In this document: positions 37,121 to 49,138 of the stretch, in pieces
How the letters are laid out: each line of letters opens with the position of its first letter
How positions within the stretch are numbered: the first letter of the stretch is position 1
DNA from: Tetradesmus obliquus
Taxonomy: Eukaryota > Chlorophyta > Chlorophyceae > Sphaeropleales > Scenedesmaceae
Assembly: GCA_030272155.1 (NCBI GenBank)
Contig: CP126191.1
Span: 4,424,501-4,488,500, forward strand
Direction of reading: 5' to 3'
Length of the DNA: 64,000 nt
Made by a program: the position numbers and the translations under genes
The notes under the pieces: model-generated
The model's database searches: none
What the model was told of the DNA's origin: nothing
Seen by the model: only the letters and a program-made list of their open reading frames with translations

Positions 37121-40100
37121 GAATGTTCCGGCCGGCACGCCTAGTGGCCCATTTTGGCATGGTGCTGGGTGTGCATCGTGAAAGTTAATTTATTGTTTTA
37201 TCTGTTTGTAATATGTTGATTTATCAAATTTGAAGCCGTTTCAATGTCCTGGCTGCGGGATCAGGGTTGGCAAGGGTGTCGGTGCACCGCCACTAGAAAC
37301 TCACTGGTCGGCTAAAATTCCTACTGGACGGTTTTGTCCCGTACGTTGCATCAACAAACATATGAGGCCCTCACCTGCCTAGGACCGACATGCAAAAGGA
37401 AGCGCAGCGGCCTTTGCAGCGTCGCTACGGTCGAATTTTCCGGCCGGCACGCCTAGTGGCCCATTTTGGAAAGGTGCTGGGTGTGCATCATGAAAGTTAA
37501 TTTATTGTTTTATCTGTTTGTAATATGTTGATTTATCAAATTTGAAGCCGTTTCAATGTCCTGGCTGCGGGATCAGGGTTGGCAAGGGTGTCGGTGCACC
37601 GCCACTAGAAACTCACTGGTTTTGTCTTGCTTCCAAAAAAAAAAAAAAAAAAGAAACTCACTGGTCGGCTAAAATTCCTACTGGACGGTTTTGTCCCGTA
37701 CGTTGCATCAACAAACATATGAGGCCCTCACCTGCCTAGGACCGACATGCGAAAGGAAGCGCAGCGGCCTTTGCAGCGTCGCTACGGTCGAATTTTCCGG
37801 CCGGCACGCCTAGTGGCCCATTTTGGAAAGGTGCTGGGTGTGCATCGTGAAAGTTAATTTATTGTTTTATCTGTTTGTAATATGTTGATTTATCAAATTT
37901 GAAGCCGTTTCAATGTCCTGGCTGCGGGATCAGGGTTGGCAAGGGTGTCGGTGCACCGCCACTAGAAACTCACTGGTCGGCTAAAATTCCTACTGGACGG
38001 TTTTGTCCCGTACGTTGCATCAACAAACATATGAGGCCCTCACCTGCCTAGGACCGACATGCGAAAGGAAGCGCAGCGGCCTTTGCAGCGTCGCTACGGT
38101 CGAATTTTCCGGCCGGCACGCCTAGTGGCCCATTTTGGAAAGGTGCTGGGTGTGCATCGTGAAAGTTAATTCATTGTTTTATCTGTTTGTAATATGTTGA
38201 TTTATCAAATCGTTTCAATGTCCTGGCTGCGGGATCAGGGTTGGCAAGGGTGTCGGTGCACCGCCACTAGAAACTCACTGGTTTTGTCTTGCTTCCAAAA
38301 AAAAAAAAAAAAAAAGAAACTCACTGGTCGGCTAAAATTCCTACTGGACGGTTTTGTCCCGTACGTTGCATCAACAAACATATGAGGCCCTCACCTGCCT
38401 AGGACCGACATGCGAAAGGAAGCGCAGCAGCCTTTGCAGCGTCGCTACGGTCGAATTTTCCGGCCGGCACGCCTAGTGGCCCATTTTGGAAAGGTGCTGG
38501 GTGTGCATCGTGAAAGTTAATTTATTGTTTTATCTGTTTGTAATATGTTGATTTATCAAATTTGAAGCCGTTTCAATGTCCTGGCTGCGGGATCAGGGTT
38601 GGCAAGGGTGTCGGTGCACCGCCACTAGAAACTCACTGGTTTTGTCTTGCTTCCAAAAAAAAAAAAAAAAAAGAAACTCACTGGTCGGCTAAAATTCCTA
38701 CTGGACGGTTTTGTCCCGTACGTTGCATCAACTAACATATGAGGCCCTCACCTGCCTAGGACCGACATGCAAAAGGAAGCGCAGCGGCCTTTGCAGCGTC
38801 GCTACGGTCGAATTTTCCGGCCGGCACGCCTAGTGGCCCATTTTGGAAAGGTGCTGGGTGTGCATCGTGAAAGTTAATTCATTGTTTTATCTGTTTGTAA
38901 TATGTTGATTTATCAAATTTGAAGCCGTTTCAATTTCCTGGCTGCGGGATCAGGGTTGGCAAGGGTGTCGGTGCACCGCCACTAGAAACTCACTGGTCGG
39001 CTAAAATTCTTACTGGACGGTTTTGTCCTGTACGTTGCATCATCAAACATATGAGGCCCTCACCTGCCTAGGACCGACATGCGAAAGGAAGCGCAGCGGC
39101 CTTTGCAGCGTCGCTACGGTCGAATTTTCCGGCCGGCACGCCTAGTGGCCCATTTTGGAAAGGTGCTGGGTGTGCATCGTGAAAGTTAATTTATTGTTTT
39201 ATCTGTTTGTAATATGTTGATTTATCAAATTTGAAGCCGTTTCAATGTCCTGGCTGCGGGGTCAGGGTTGGCAAGGGTGTCGGTGCACCGCCACTATTTT
39301 TTTATTTTATTTTTTTTTTATTTTTGAAGCAAATAATGCACCGCCACTAGAAACTCACTGGTCGGCTAAAATTCCTACTGGACGGTTTTGTCCCGTACGT
39401 TGCATCAACAAACATATGAGGCCCTCACCTGCCTAGGACCGACATGCGAAAGGAAGCGCAGCGGCCTTTGCAGCGTCGCTACGGTCGAATTTTCCGGCCG
39501 GCACGCCTAGTGGCCCATTTTGGAAAGGTGCTGGGTGTGCATCGTGAAAGTTAATTTATTGTTTTATCTGTTTGTAATATGTTGATTTATCAAATTTGAA
39601 GCCGTTTCAATGTCCTGGCTGCGGGATCAGGGTTGGCAAGGGTGTCGGTGCACCGCCACTAGAAACTCACTGGTCGGCTAAAATTCCTGCTGGACGGTTT
39701 TGTCCCGTACGTTGCATCAACAAACATATGAGGCCCTCACCTGCCTAGGACCGACATGCGAAAGGAAGCGCAGCGGCCTTTGCAGCGTCGCTACGGTCGA
39801 ATTTTCCGGCCGGCACGCCTAGTGGCCCATTTTGGAAAGGTGCTGGGTGTGCATCGTGAAAGTTAATTTATTGTTTTATCTGTTTGTAATATGTTGATTT
39901 ATCAAATTTGAAGCCGTTTCAATGTCCTGGCTGCGGGATCAGGGTTGGCAAGGGTGTCGGTGCACCGCCACTAGAAACTCACTGGTCGGCTAAAATTCCT
40001 ACTGGACGGTTTTGTCCCGTACGTTGCATCAACAAACATATGAGGCCCTCACCTGCCTAGGACCGACATGCGAAAGGAAGCGCAGCGGCCTTTGCAGCGT

Positions 40101-40211
40101 CGCTACGGTCGAATTTTCCGGCCGGCACGCCTAGTGGCCCATTTTGGAAAGGTGCTGGGTGTGCATCGTGAAAGTTAATTTATTGTGTTATCTGTTTGTA
40201 ATATGTTGATT

Positions 40212-40624
40212 TTTTTTTATTTTTTTTTTTTTTGAAGCAAGAAAGTTACAAGGGCTGACCTACATAACTTTGCACTTGCTCCACAAAAAGATCCATTGAG
40301 AGAGTGAGGCAACCTGTTCCGCACTCACCCCACAGGTCTCTTGTACCAAGAGACGCTGTCACACGATCATGCAGACAGCCCCGTGCGGGGCAGCCCCGAA
40401 AGGCATCCAGGACCTGACCGAGTGCCCAGACTCCACTAAAATCACAGTCACGCAATGACGTCCTGTGATGTGTGACAGACCGTGACTGGCCCTTGAAACA
40501 AAAGCTGTCCATAGTGTAGCTGTCAGCTATCCATGCATGGTGACTTGCACACCTCTAAAAGCTGCACCTTACAGGCAGCATTACGACACACACACAAGAC
40601 GCCTATTTATAGGTGACTGATTGT
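40212..40624 (-). mobile_element. LINE 3'-end insertion, minus copy 1 (413 bp)
   Basis: Description for all minus copies: a 21-23-nt T-tract (22 here), then about 391 bp of LINE 3' untranslated region up to 'gactgattgt'. It lies between direct repeats of monomer 23-35 'taatatgttgatt' (40199-40211 and 40625-40637). It keeps about 165 bp more of the LINE than the plus copies and includes a short (AC)n run. It differs from the longer LINE at 51590 by several substitutions, e.g. 'ccactaaaa' versus 'cccctgaaa'. The 88-residue minus-strand frame across it lies in the untranslated region and is not a gene. Every minus copy shares its monomer with a T-tailed ultrashort insertion. Confidence 0.9.
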
Positions 40625-41994
40625 TAATATGTTGATTTATCAAATTTGAAGCCGTTTCAATGTCCTGGCTGCGGGATCAGGGTTGGCAAGGGTGTCGGTG
40701 CACCGCCACTATTTTTTTTTATTTTTTTTTTATTTTTTTTTTTGAAGCAAATAATGCACCGCCACTAGAAACTCACTGGTCGGCTAAAATTCCTACTGGA
40801 CGGTTTTGTCCCGTACGTTGCATCAACAAACATATGAGGCCCTCACCTGCCTAGGACCGACATGCGAAAGGAAGCGCAGCGGCCTTTGCAGCGTCGCTAC
40901 GGTCGAATTTTCCGGCCGGCACGCCTAGTGGCCCATTTTGGAAAGGTGCTGGGTGTGCATCGTGAAAGTTAATTTATTGTTTTATCTGTTTGTAATATGT
41001 TGATTTATCAAATTTGAAGCCGTTTCAATGTCCTGGCTGCGGGGTCAGGGTTGGCAAGGGTGTCGGTGCACCGCCACTATTTTTTTATTTTATTTTTTTT
41101 TTATTTTTGAAGCAAATAATGCACCGCCACTAGAAACTCACTGGTCGGCTAAAATTCCTACTGGACGGTTTTGTCCCGTACGTTGCATCAACAAACATAT
41201 GAGGCCCTCACCTGCCTAGGACCGACATGCGAAAGGAAGCGCAGCGGCCTTTGCAGCGTCGCTACGGTCGAATTTTCCGGCCGGCACGCCTAGTGGCCCA
41301 TTTTGGAAAGGTGCTGGGTGTGCATCGTGAAAGTTAATTTATTGTTTTATCTGTTTGTAATATGTTGATTTATCAAATTTGAAGCCGTTTCAATGTCCTG
41401 GCTGCGGGATCAGGGTTGGCAAGGGTGTCGGTGCACCGCCACTAGAAACTCACTGGTCGGCTAAAATTCCTGCTGGACGGTTTTGTCCCGTACGTTGCAT
41501 CAACAAACATATGAGGCCCTCACCTGCCTAGGACCGACATGCGAAAGGAAGCGCAGCGGCCTTTGCAGCGTCGCTACGGTCGAATTTTCCGGCCGGCACG
41601 CCTAGTGGCCCATTTTGGAAAGGTGCTGGGTGTGCATCGTGAAAGTTAATTTATTGTTTTATCTGTTTGTAATATGTTGATTTATCAAATTTGAAGCCGT
41701 TTCAATGTCCTGGCTGCGGGATCAGGGTTGGCAAGGGTGTCGGTGCACCGCCACTAGAAACTCACTGGTCGGCTAAAATTCCTACTGGACGGTTTTGTCC
41801 CGTACGTTGCATCAACAAACATATGAGGCCCTCACCTGCCTAGGACCGACATGCGAAAGGAAGCGCAGCGGCCTTTGCAGCGTCGCTACGGTCGAATTTT
41901 CCGGCCGGCACGCCTAGTGGCCCATTTTGGAAAGGTGCTGGGTGTGCATCGTGAAAGTTAATTTATTGTGTTATCTGTTTGTAATATGTTGATT

Positions 41995-42407
41995 TTTTTT
42001 TATTTTTTTTTTTTTTGAAGCAAGAAAGTTACAAGGGCTGACCTACATAACTTTGCACTTGCTCCACAAAAAGATCCATTGAGAGAGTGAGGCAACCTGT
42101 TCCGCACTCACCCCACAGGTCTCTTGTACCAAGAGACGCTGTCACACGATCATGCAGACAGCCCCGTGCGGGGCAGCCCCGAAAGGCATCCAGGACCTGA
42201 CCGAGTGCCCAGACTCCACTAAAATCACAGTCACGCAATGACGTCCTGTGATGTGTGACAGACCGTGACTGGCCCTTGAAACAAAAGCTGTCCATAGTGT
42301 AGCTGTCAGCTATCCATGCATGGTGACTTGCACACCTCTAAAAGCTGCACCTTACAGGCAGCATTACGACACACACACAAGACGCCTATTTATAGGTGAC
42401 TGATTGT
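41995..42407 (-). mobile_element. LINE 3'-end insertion, minus copy 2
   Basis: Copy of minus copy 1 in the second 1783-bp block. T-tract 22 nt. Confidence 0.9.
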
Positions 42408-43126
42408 TAATATGTTGATTTATCAAATTTGAAGCCGTTTCAATGTCCTGGCTGCGGGATCAGGGTTGGCAAGGGTGTCGGTGCACCGCCACTATTTTTT
42501 TTTATTTTTTTTTTATTTTTTTTTTTGAAGCAAATAATGCACCGCCACTAGAAACTCACTGGTCGGCTAAAATTCCTACTGGACGGTTTTGTCCCGTACG
42601 TTGCATCAACAAACATATGAGGCCCTCACCTGCCTAGGACCGACATGCGAAAGGAAGCGCAGCGGCCTTTGCAGCGTCGCTACGGTCGAATTTTCCGGCC
42701 GGCACGCCTAGTGGCCCATTTTGGAAAGGTGCTGGGTGTGCATCGTGAAAGTTAATTTATTGTTTTATCTGTTTGTAATATGTCGATTTATCAAATTTGA
42801 AGCCGTTTCAATGTCCTGGCTGCGGGATCAGGGTTGGCAAGGGTGTCGGTGCACCGCCACTATTTTTTTTTATTTTTTTTTTATTTATTTTTTTTTTTTG
42901 AAGCAAATAATGCACCGCCACTAGAAACTCACTGGTCGGCTAAAATTCCTACTGGACGGTTTTGTCCCGTACGTTGCATCAACAAACATATGAGGCCCTC
43001 ACCTGCCTAGGACCGACATGCGAAAGGAAGCGCAGCGGCCTTTGCAGCGTCGCTACGGTCGAATTTTCCGGCCGGCACGCCTAGTGGCCCATTTTGGAAA
43101 GGTGCTGGGTGTGCATCGTGAAAGTT

Positions 43127-45638
43127 AATTTATTGTGTTATCTGTTTGTAATATGTTGATTTATCAAATTTGAAGCCGTTTCAATGTCCTGGCTGCGGGA
43201 TCAGGGTTGGCAAGGGTGTCGGTGCACCGCCACTATTTTTTTTATTTTATTTTTTTTTTTTTGGAAGCAAATAATGCACCGCCACTAGAAACTCACTGGT
43301 CGGCTAAAATTCCTACTGGACGGTTTTGTCCCGTACGTTGCATCAACAAACATATGAGGCCCTCACCTGCCTAGGACCGACATGCGAAAGGAAGCGCAGC
43401 GGCCTTTGCAGCGTCGCTACGGTCGAATTTTCCGGCCGGCACGCCTAGTGGCCCATTTTGGAAAGGTGCTGGGTGTGCATCGTGAAAGTTAATTTATTGT
43501 GTTATCTGTTTGTAATATGTTGATTTTTTTTTATTTTTTTTTATTTTGAAGCAAGAAAGTTACAAGGGCTGACCTACATAACTTTGCACTTGCTCCACAA
43601 AAAGATCCATTGAGAGAGTGAGGCAACCTGTTCCGCACTCACCCCACAGGTCTCTTGTACCAAGAGACGCTGTCACACGATCATGCAGACAGCCCCGTGC
43701 GGGGCAGCCCCGAAAGGCATCCAGGACCTGACCGAGTGCCCAGACTCCACTAAAATCACAGTCACGCAATGACGTCCTGTGATGTGTGACAGACCGTGAC
43801 TGGCCCTTGAAACAAAAGCTGTCCATAGTGTAGCTGTCAGCTATCCATGCATGGTGACTTGCACACCTCTAAAAGCTGCACCTTACAGGCAGCATTACGA
43901 CACACACACAAGACGCCTATTTATAGGTGACTGATTGTTAATATGTTGATTTATCAAATTTGAAGCCGTTTCAATGTCCTGGCTGCGGGATCAGGGTTGG
44001 CAAGGGTGTCGGTGCACCGCCACTATTTTTTTTAATTTATTTTATTTTATTTTTTGAAGCAAATAATGCACCGCCACTAGAAACTCACTGGTCGGCTAAA
44101 ATTCCTACTGGACGGTTTTGTCCCGTACGTTGCATCAACAAACATATGAGGCCCTCACCTGCCTAGGACCGACATGCGAAAGGAAGCGCAGCGGCCTTTG
44201 CAGCGTCGCTACGGTCGAATTTTCCGGCCGGCACGCCTAGTGGCCCATTTTAAAAAGGTGCTGGGTGTGCATCGTGAAAGTTAATTTATTGTTTTATCTG
44301 TTTGTAATATGTTGATTTATCAAATTTGAAGCCGTTTCAATGTCCTGGCTGCGGGATCAGGGTTGGCAAGGGTGTCGGTGCACCGCCACTAGAAACTCAC
44401 TGGTCGGCTAAAATTCCTACTGGACGGTTTTGTCCCGTACGTTGCATCAACAAACATATGAGGCCCTCACCTGCCTAGGACCGACATGCGAAAGGAAGCG
44501 CAGCGGCCTTTGCAGCGTCGCTACGGTCGAATTTTCCGGCCGGCACGCCTAGTGGCCCATTTTGGAAAGGTGCTGGGTGTGCATCGTGAAAGTTAATTTA
44601 TTGTTTTATCTGTTTGTAATATGTTGATTTATCAAATTTGAAGCCGTTTCAATGTCCTGGCTGCGGGATCAGGGTTGGCAAGGGTGTCGGTGCACCGCCA
44701 CTATTTTTTTTATTTTATTTTATTTTATTTTTGAAGCAAATAATGCACCGCCACTAGAAACTCACTGGTCGGCTAAAATTCCTACTGGACGGTTTTGTCC
44801 CGTACGTTGCATCAACAAACATATGAGGCCCTCACCTGCCTAGGACCGACATGCGAAAGGAAGCGCAGCGGCCTTTGCAGCGTCGCTACGGTCGAATTTT
44901 CCGGCCGGCACGCCTAGTGGCCCATTTTGGAAAGGTGCTGGGTGTGCATCGTGAAAGTTAATTTATTGTGTTATCTGTTTGTAATATGTCGATTTATCAA
45001 ATTTGAAGCCGTTTCAATGTCCTGGCTGCGGGATCAGGGTTGGCAAGGGTGTCGGTGCACCGCCACTATTTTTTTTATTTTATTTTTTTTTTTTTTTTTG
45101 AAGCAAATAATGCACCGCCACTAGAAACTCACTGGTCGGCTAAAACTCCTACTGGACGGTTTTGTCCCGTACGTTGCATCAACAAACATATGAGGCCCTC
45201 ACCTGCCTAGGACCGACATGCGAAAGGAAGCGCAGCGGCCTTTGCAGCGTCGCTACGGTCGAATTTTCCGGCCGGCACGCCTAGTGGCCCATTTTGGAAA
45301 GGTGCTGGGTGTGCATCGTGAAAGTTAATTTATTGTGTTATCTGTTTGTAATATGTTGATTTATCAAATTTGAAGCCGTTTCAATGTCCTGGCTGCGGGA
45401 TCAGGGTTGGCAAGGGTGTCGGTGCACCGCCACTAGAAACTCACTGGTCGGCTAAAATTCCTACTGGACGGTTTTGTCCCGTACGTTGCATCAACAAACA
45501 TATGAGGCCCTCACCTGCCTAGGACCGACATGCGAAAGGAAGCGCAGCGGCCTTTGCAGCGTCGCTACGGTCGAATTTTCCGGCCGGCACGCCTAGTGGC
45601 CCATTTTGGAAAGGTGCTGGGTGTGCATCGTGAAAGTT
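43127..45638. repeat. 2.51-kb duplicated block, first copy
   Basis: Matches 46628-49138 at an offset of 3500-3502 bp. Shared rare markers include a 'ggaagcaaat' junction (43262 and 46764), 'ttttaaaaagg' after the LINE monomer, and 'taaaactcc' (45141 and 48641). Differences seen: T-tract lengths, one interruption in the tract at 44026, and 'tatgtcgat' versus 'tatgttgat' near 44989 and 48491. Confidence 0.8.
43526..43938 (-). mobile_element. LINE 3'-end insertion, minus copy 3
   Basis: T-tract 22 nt with two A interruptions. Confidence 0.9.
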
Positions 45639-46627
45639 AATTTATTGTTTTATCTGTTTGTAATATGTTGATTTATCAAATTTGAAGCCGTTTCAATGTC
45701 CTGGCTGCGGGATCAGGGTTGGCAAGGGTGTCGGTGCACCGCCACTAGAAACTCACTGGTCGGCTAAAATTCCTACTGGACGGTTTTGTCCCGTACGTTG
45801 CATCAACAAACATATGAGGCCCTCACCTGCCTAGGACCGACATGCGAAAGGAAGCGCAGCGGCCTTTGCAGCGTCGCTACGGTCGAATTTTCCGGCCGGC
45901 ACGCCTAGTGGCCCATTTTGGAAAGGTGCTGGGTGTGCATCGTGAAAGTTAATTTATTGTTTTATCTGTTTGTAATATGTTGATTTATCAAATTTGAAGC
46001 CGTTTCAATGTCCTGGCTGCGGGATCAGGGTTGGCAAGGGTGTCGGTGCACCGCCACTATTTTTTTTATTTTATTTTATTGTATTTTTGAAGCAAATAAT
46101 GCACCGCCACTAGAAACTCACTGGTCGGCTAAAATTCCTACTGGACGGTTTTGTCCCGTACGTTGCATCAACAAACATATGAGGCCCTCACCTGCCTAGG
46201 ACCGACATGCGAAAGGAAGCGCAGCGGCCTTTGCAGCGTCGCTACGGTCGAATTTTCCGGCCGGCACGCCTAGTGGCCCATTTTGGAAAGGTGCTGGGTG
46301 TGCATCGTGAAAGTTAATTTATTGTGTTATCTGTTTGTAATATGTTGATTTATCAAATTTGAAGCCGTTTCAATGTCCTGGCTGCGGGATCAGGGTTGGC
46401 AAGGGTGTCGGTGCACCGCCACTAGAAACTCACTGGTCGGCTAAAATTCCTACTGGACGGTTTTGTCCCGTACGTTGCATCAACAAACATATGAGGCCCT
46501 CACCTGCCTAGGACCGACATGCGAAAGGAAGCGCAGCGGCCTTTGCAGCGTCGCTACGGTCGAATTTTCCGGCCGGCACGCCTAGTGGCCCATTTTGGAA
46601 AGGTGCTGGGTGTGCATCGTGAAAGTT

Positions 46628-49138
46628 AATTTATTGTGTTATCTGTTTGTAATATGTTGATTTATCAAATTTGAAGCCGTTTCAATGTCCTGGCTGCGGG
46701 ATCAGGGTTGGCAAGGGTGTCGGTGCACCGCCACTATTTTTTTTATTTTATTTTTTTTTTTTTTGGAAGCAAATAATGCACCGCCACTAGAAACTCACTG
46801 GTCGGCTAAAATTCCTACTGGACGGTTTTGTCCCGTACGTTGCATCAACAAACATATGAGGCCCTCACCTGCCTAGGACCGACATGCGAAAGGAAGCGCA
46901 GCGGCCTTTGCAGCGTCGCTACGGTCGAATTTTCCGGCCGGCACGCCTAGTGGCCCATTTTGGAAAGGTGCTGGGTGTGCATCGTGAAAGTTAATTTATT
47001 GTGTTATCTGTTTGTAATATGTTGATTTTTTTTTATTTTTTTTTATTTTGAAGCAAGAAAGTTACAAGGGCTGACCTACATAACTTTGCACTTGCTCCAC
47101 AAAAAGATCCATTGAGAGAGTGAGGCAACCTGTTCCGCACTCACCCCACAGGTCTCTTGTACCAAGAGACGCTGTCACACGATCATGCAGACAGCCCCGT
47201 GCGGGGCAGCCCCGAAAGGCATCCAGGACCTGACCGAGTGCCCAGACTCCACTAAAATCACAGTCACGCAATGACGTCCTGTGATGTGTGACAGACCGTG
47301 ACTGGCCCTTGAAACAAAAGCTGTCCATAGTGTAGATGTCAGCTATCCATGCATGGTGACTTGCACACCTCTAAAAGCTGCACCTTACAGGCAGCATTAC
47401 GACACACACACAAGACGCCTATTTATAGGTGACTGATTGTTAATATGTTGATTTATCAAATTTGAAGCCGTTTCAATGTCCTGGCTGCGGGATCAGGGTT
47501 GGCAAGGGTGTCGGTGCACCGCCACTATTTTTTTTATTTTATTTTATTTTATTTTTTGAAGCAAATAATGCACCGCCACTAGAAACTCACTGGTCGGCTA
47601 AAATTCCTACTGGACGGTTTTGTCCCGTACGTTGCATCAACAAACATATGAGGCCCTCACCTGCCTAGGACCGACATGCGAAAGGAAGCGCAGCGGCCTT
47701 TGCAGCGTCGCTACGGTCGAATTTTCCGGCCGGCACGCCTAGTGGCCCATTTTAAAAAGGTGCTGGGTGTGCATCGTGAAAGTTAATTTATTGTTTTATC
47801 TGTTTGTAATATGTTGATTTATCAAATTTGAAGCCGTTTCAATGTCCTGGCTGCGGGATCAGGGTTGGCAAGGGTGTCGGTGCACCGCCACTAGAAACTC
47901 ACTGGTCGGCTAAAATTCCTACTGGACGGTTTTGTCCCGTACGTTGCATCAACAAACATATGAGGCCCTCACCTGCCTAGGACCGACATGCGAAAGGAAG
48001 CGCAGCGGCCTTTGCAGCGTCGCTACGGTCGAATTTTCCGGCCGGCACGCCTAGTGGCCCATTTTGGAAAGGTGCTGGGTGTGCATCGTGAAAGTTAATT
48101 TATTGTTTTATCTGTTTGTAATATGTTGATTTATCAAATTTGAAGCCGTTTCAATGTCCTGGCTGCGGGATCAGGGTTGGCAAGGGTGTCGGTGCACCGC
48201 CACTATTTTTTTTATTTTATTTTATTTTATTTTTGAAGCAAATAATGCACCGCCACTAGAAACTCACTGGTCGGCTAAAATTCCTACTGGACGGTTTTGT
48301 CCCGTACGTTGCATCAACAAACATATGAGGCCCTCACCTGCCTAGGACCGACATGCGAAAGGAAGCGCAGCGGCCTTTGCAGCGTCGCTACGGTCGAATT
48401 TTCCGGCCGGCACGCCTAGTGGCCCATTTTGGAAAGGTGCTGGGTGTGCATCGTGAAAGTTAATTTATTGTGTTATCTGTTTGTAATATGTTGATTTATC
48501 AAATTTGAAGCCGTTTCAATGTCCTGGCTGCGGGATCAGGGTTGGCAAGGGTGTCGGTGCACCGCCACTATTTTTTTTATTTTATTTATTTTTTTTTTTG
48601 AAGCAAATAATGCACCGCCACTAGAAACTCACTGGTCGGCTAAAACTCCTACTGGACGGTTTTGTCCCGTACGTTGCATCAACAAACATATGAGGCCCTC
48701 ACCTGCCTAGGACCGACATGCGAAAGGAAGCGCAGCGGCCTTTGCAGCGTCGCTACGGTCGAATTTTCCGGCCGGCACGCCTAGTGGCCCATTTTGGAAA
48801 GGTGCTGGGTGTGCATCGTGAAAGTTAATTTATTGTGTTATCTGTTTGTAATATGTTGATTTATCAAATTTGAAGCCGTTTCAATGTCCTGGCTGCGGGA
48901 TCAGGGTTGGCAAGGGTGTCGGTGCACCGCCACTAGAAACTCACTGGTCGGCTAAAATTCCTACTGGACGGTTTTGTCCCGTACGTTGCATCAACAAACA
49001 TATGAGGCCCTCACCTGCCTAGGACCGACATGCGAAAGGAAGCGCAGCGGCCTTTGCAGCGTCGCTACGGTCGAATTTTCCGGCCGGCACGCCTAGTGGC
49101 CCATTTTGGAAAGGTGCTGGGTGTGCATCGTGAAAGTT
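46628..49138. repeat. 2.51-kb duplicated block, second copy
   Basis: Partner of 43127-45638. Its last two monomers (T-tailed 'taaaactcc' monomer plus plain monomer) are themselves repeated about 677 bp later, with the T-tailed insert at 49248-49288. Confidence 0.8.
47028..47440 (-). mobile_element. LINE 3'-end insertion, minus copy 4
   Basis: Same doubly interrupted tail as minus copy 3. Private 'gtagatgtc' for 'gtagctgtc'. Confidence 0.9.

Larger units (their letters stand above)
122..38672 (+). mobile_element. Family of 37 ultrashort A-tailed insertions at monomer site 121/122
   Basis: Each is the 15-bp 'ttttgtcttgcttcc' plus 16-20 A, flanked by a direct repeat of monomer 110-121 'gaaactcactgg' (13 bp if the preceding A is counted). 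The 'tcttgcttc' next to the tail matches the last bases of the LINE 3' end, so these read as LINE insertions truncated almost to the tail. Insert coordinates: 122-153, 1678-1708, 2922-2954, 4168-4198, 5987-6019, 7234-7264, 8480-8512, 10038-10070, 10700-10732, 11057-11090, 11727-11760, 12397-12427, 14596-14626, 15568-15600, 17437-17467, 18097-18130, 18455-18486, 19123-19153, 21012-21042, 21672-21704, 22029-22060, 22690-22722, 23047-23078, 23715-23747, 25893-25926, 27448-27479, 28726-28757, 29699-29730, 31249-31280, 31910-31943, 32268-32300, 32937-32968, 36023-36054, 36684-36716, 37620-37652, 38282-38315, 38640-38672. One founding event plus amplification explains them. Confidence 0.85.
10273..39187. 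repeat. Irregular section of domain 1 with a recurrent ordered series of monomer variants
   Basis: A fixed order of variants recurs: 7-bp-deleted monomer; tailed monomer with 'tcaactaac'; 'caatttcctgg' plus 'attcttactgg' monomer; 'tgtttttaat' plus 'gcggggtca' tailed monomer; often the short A-tract monomer; 'ttggcatgg' monomer; LINE monomer. Occurrences run from about 10.6 to 14.1 kb, 18.0 to 20.5 kb, 22.6 to 25.4 kb (without the short A-tract) and 31.8 to 34.6 kb. A fifth, from about 38.2 kb, is cut off by the domain switch near 39.26 kb. Shorter partial series begin near 15.2, 21.6 and 36.6 kb. About 27.9 to 29.6 kb is mostly plain and deleted monomers. Confidence 0.8.
1..39296. repeat. Satellite array, domain 1 (312-bp monomer, plus-oriented LINE insertions)
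   Basis: Head-to-tail monomers with no spacer, all in one orientation. Typical copies differ by a few substitutions, and many are identical. Recurrent variants define monomer types: 'tgcaaaagg' versus 'tgcgaaagg', 'gcatcatg' versus 'gcatcgtg', 'taattcattg', 'ttggcatgg' (the usual state in LINE-bearing monomers), 'caatttcctgg' with 'attcttactgg', 'tgtttttaat' with 'gcggggtca', and a 7-bp deletion of 'ttgaagc' near 10625, 15180, 18022, 21598, 22615, 28034, 28340, 29311, 31836, 36610 and 38208. All insertions in this domain have A-tails on the plus strand. The left edge lies outside the window. No protein-coding gene is visible: the short open frames are the same satellite frames repeated. Confidence 0.97.
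39188..42753. repeat. Tandem duplication of a four-monomer block, 1783-bp period
   Basis: 39188-40970 and 40971-42753 appear identical, including the irregular T-tracts, the 'cctgctgg' monomer and the minus-strand LINE. Block order: T-tailed monomer with 'gcggggtca' (365 bp), two plain monomers, then a monomer with both the minus LINE and a T-tailed insertion (794 bp). The identity of mutable homopolymers points to a very recent duplication or an assembly duplication. Confidence 0.9.

Noticed and set aside
1..39296. CRISPR array
   Set aside because: The repeat is 312 bp with no short repeat/unique spacer alternation, and the context is eukaryotic retrotransposon sequence.
40246..40512. Repeated 88-codon minus-strand open frame, and its 117-codon version at 51637-51990
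   Set aside because: It lies entirely in the LINE 3' untranslated region, downstream of the true ORF stop at 52030.
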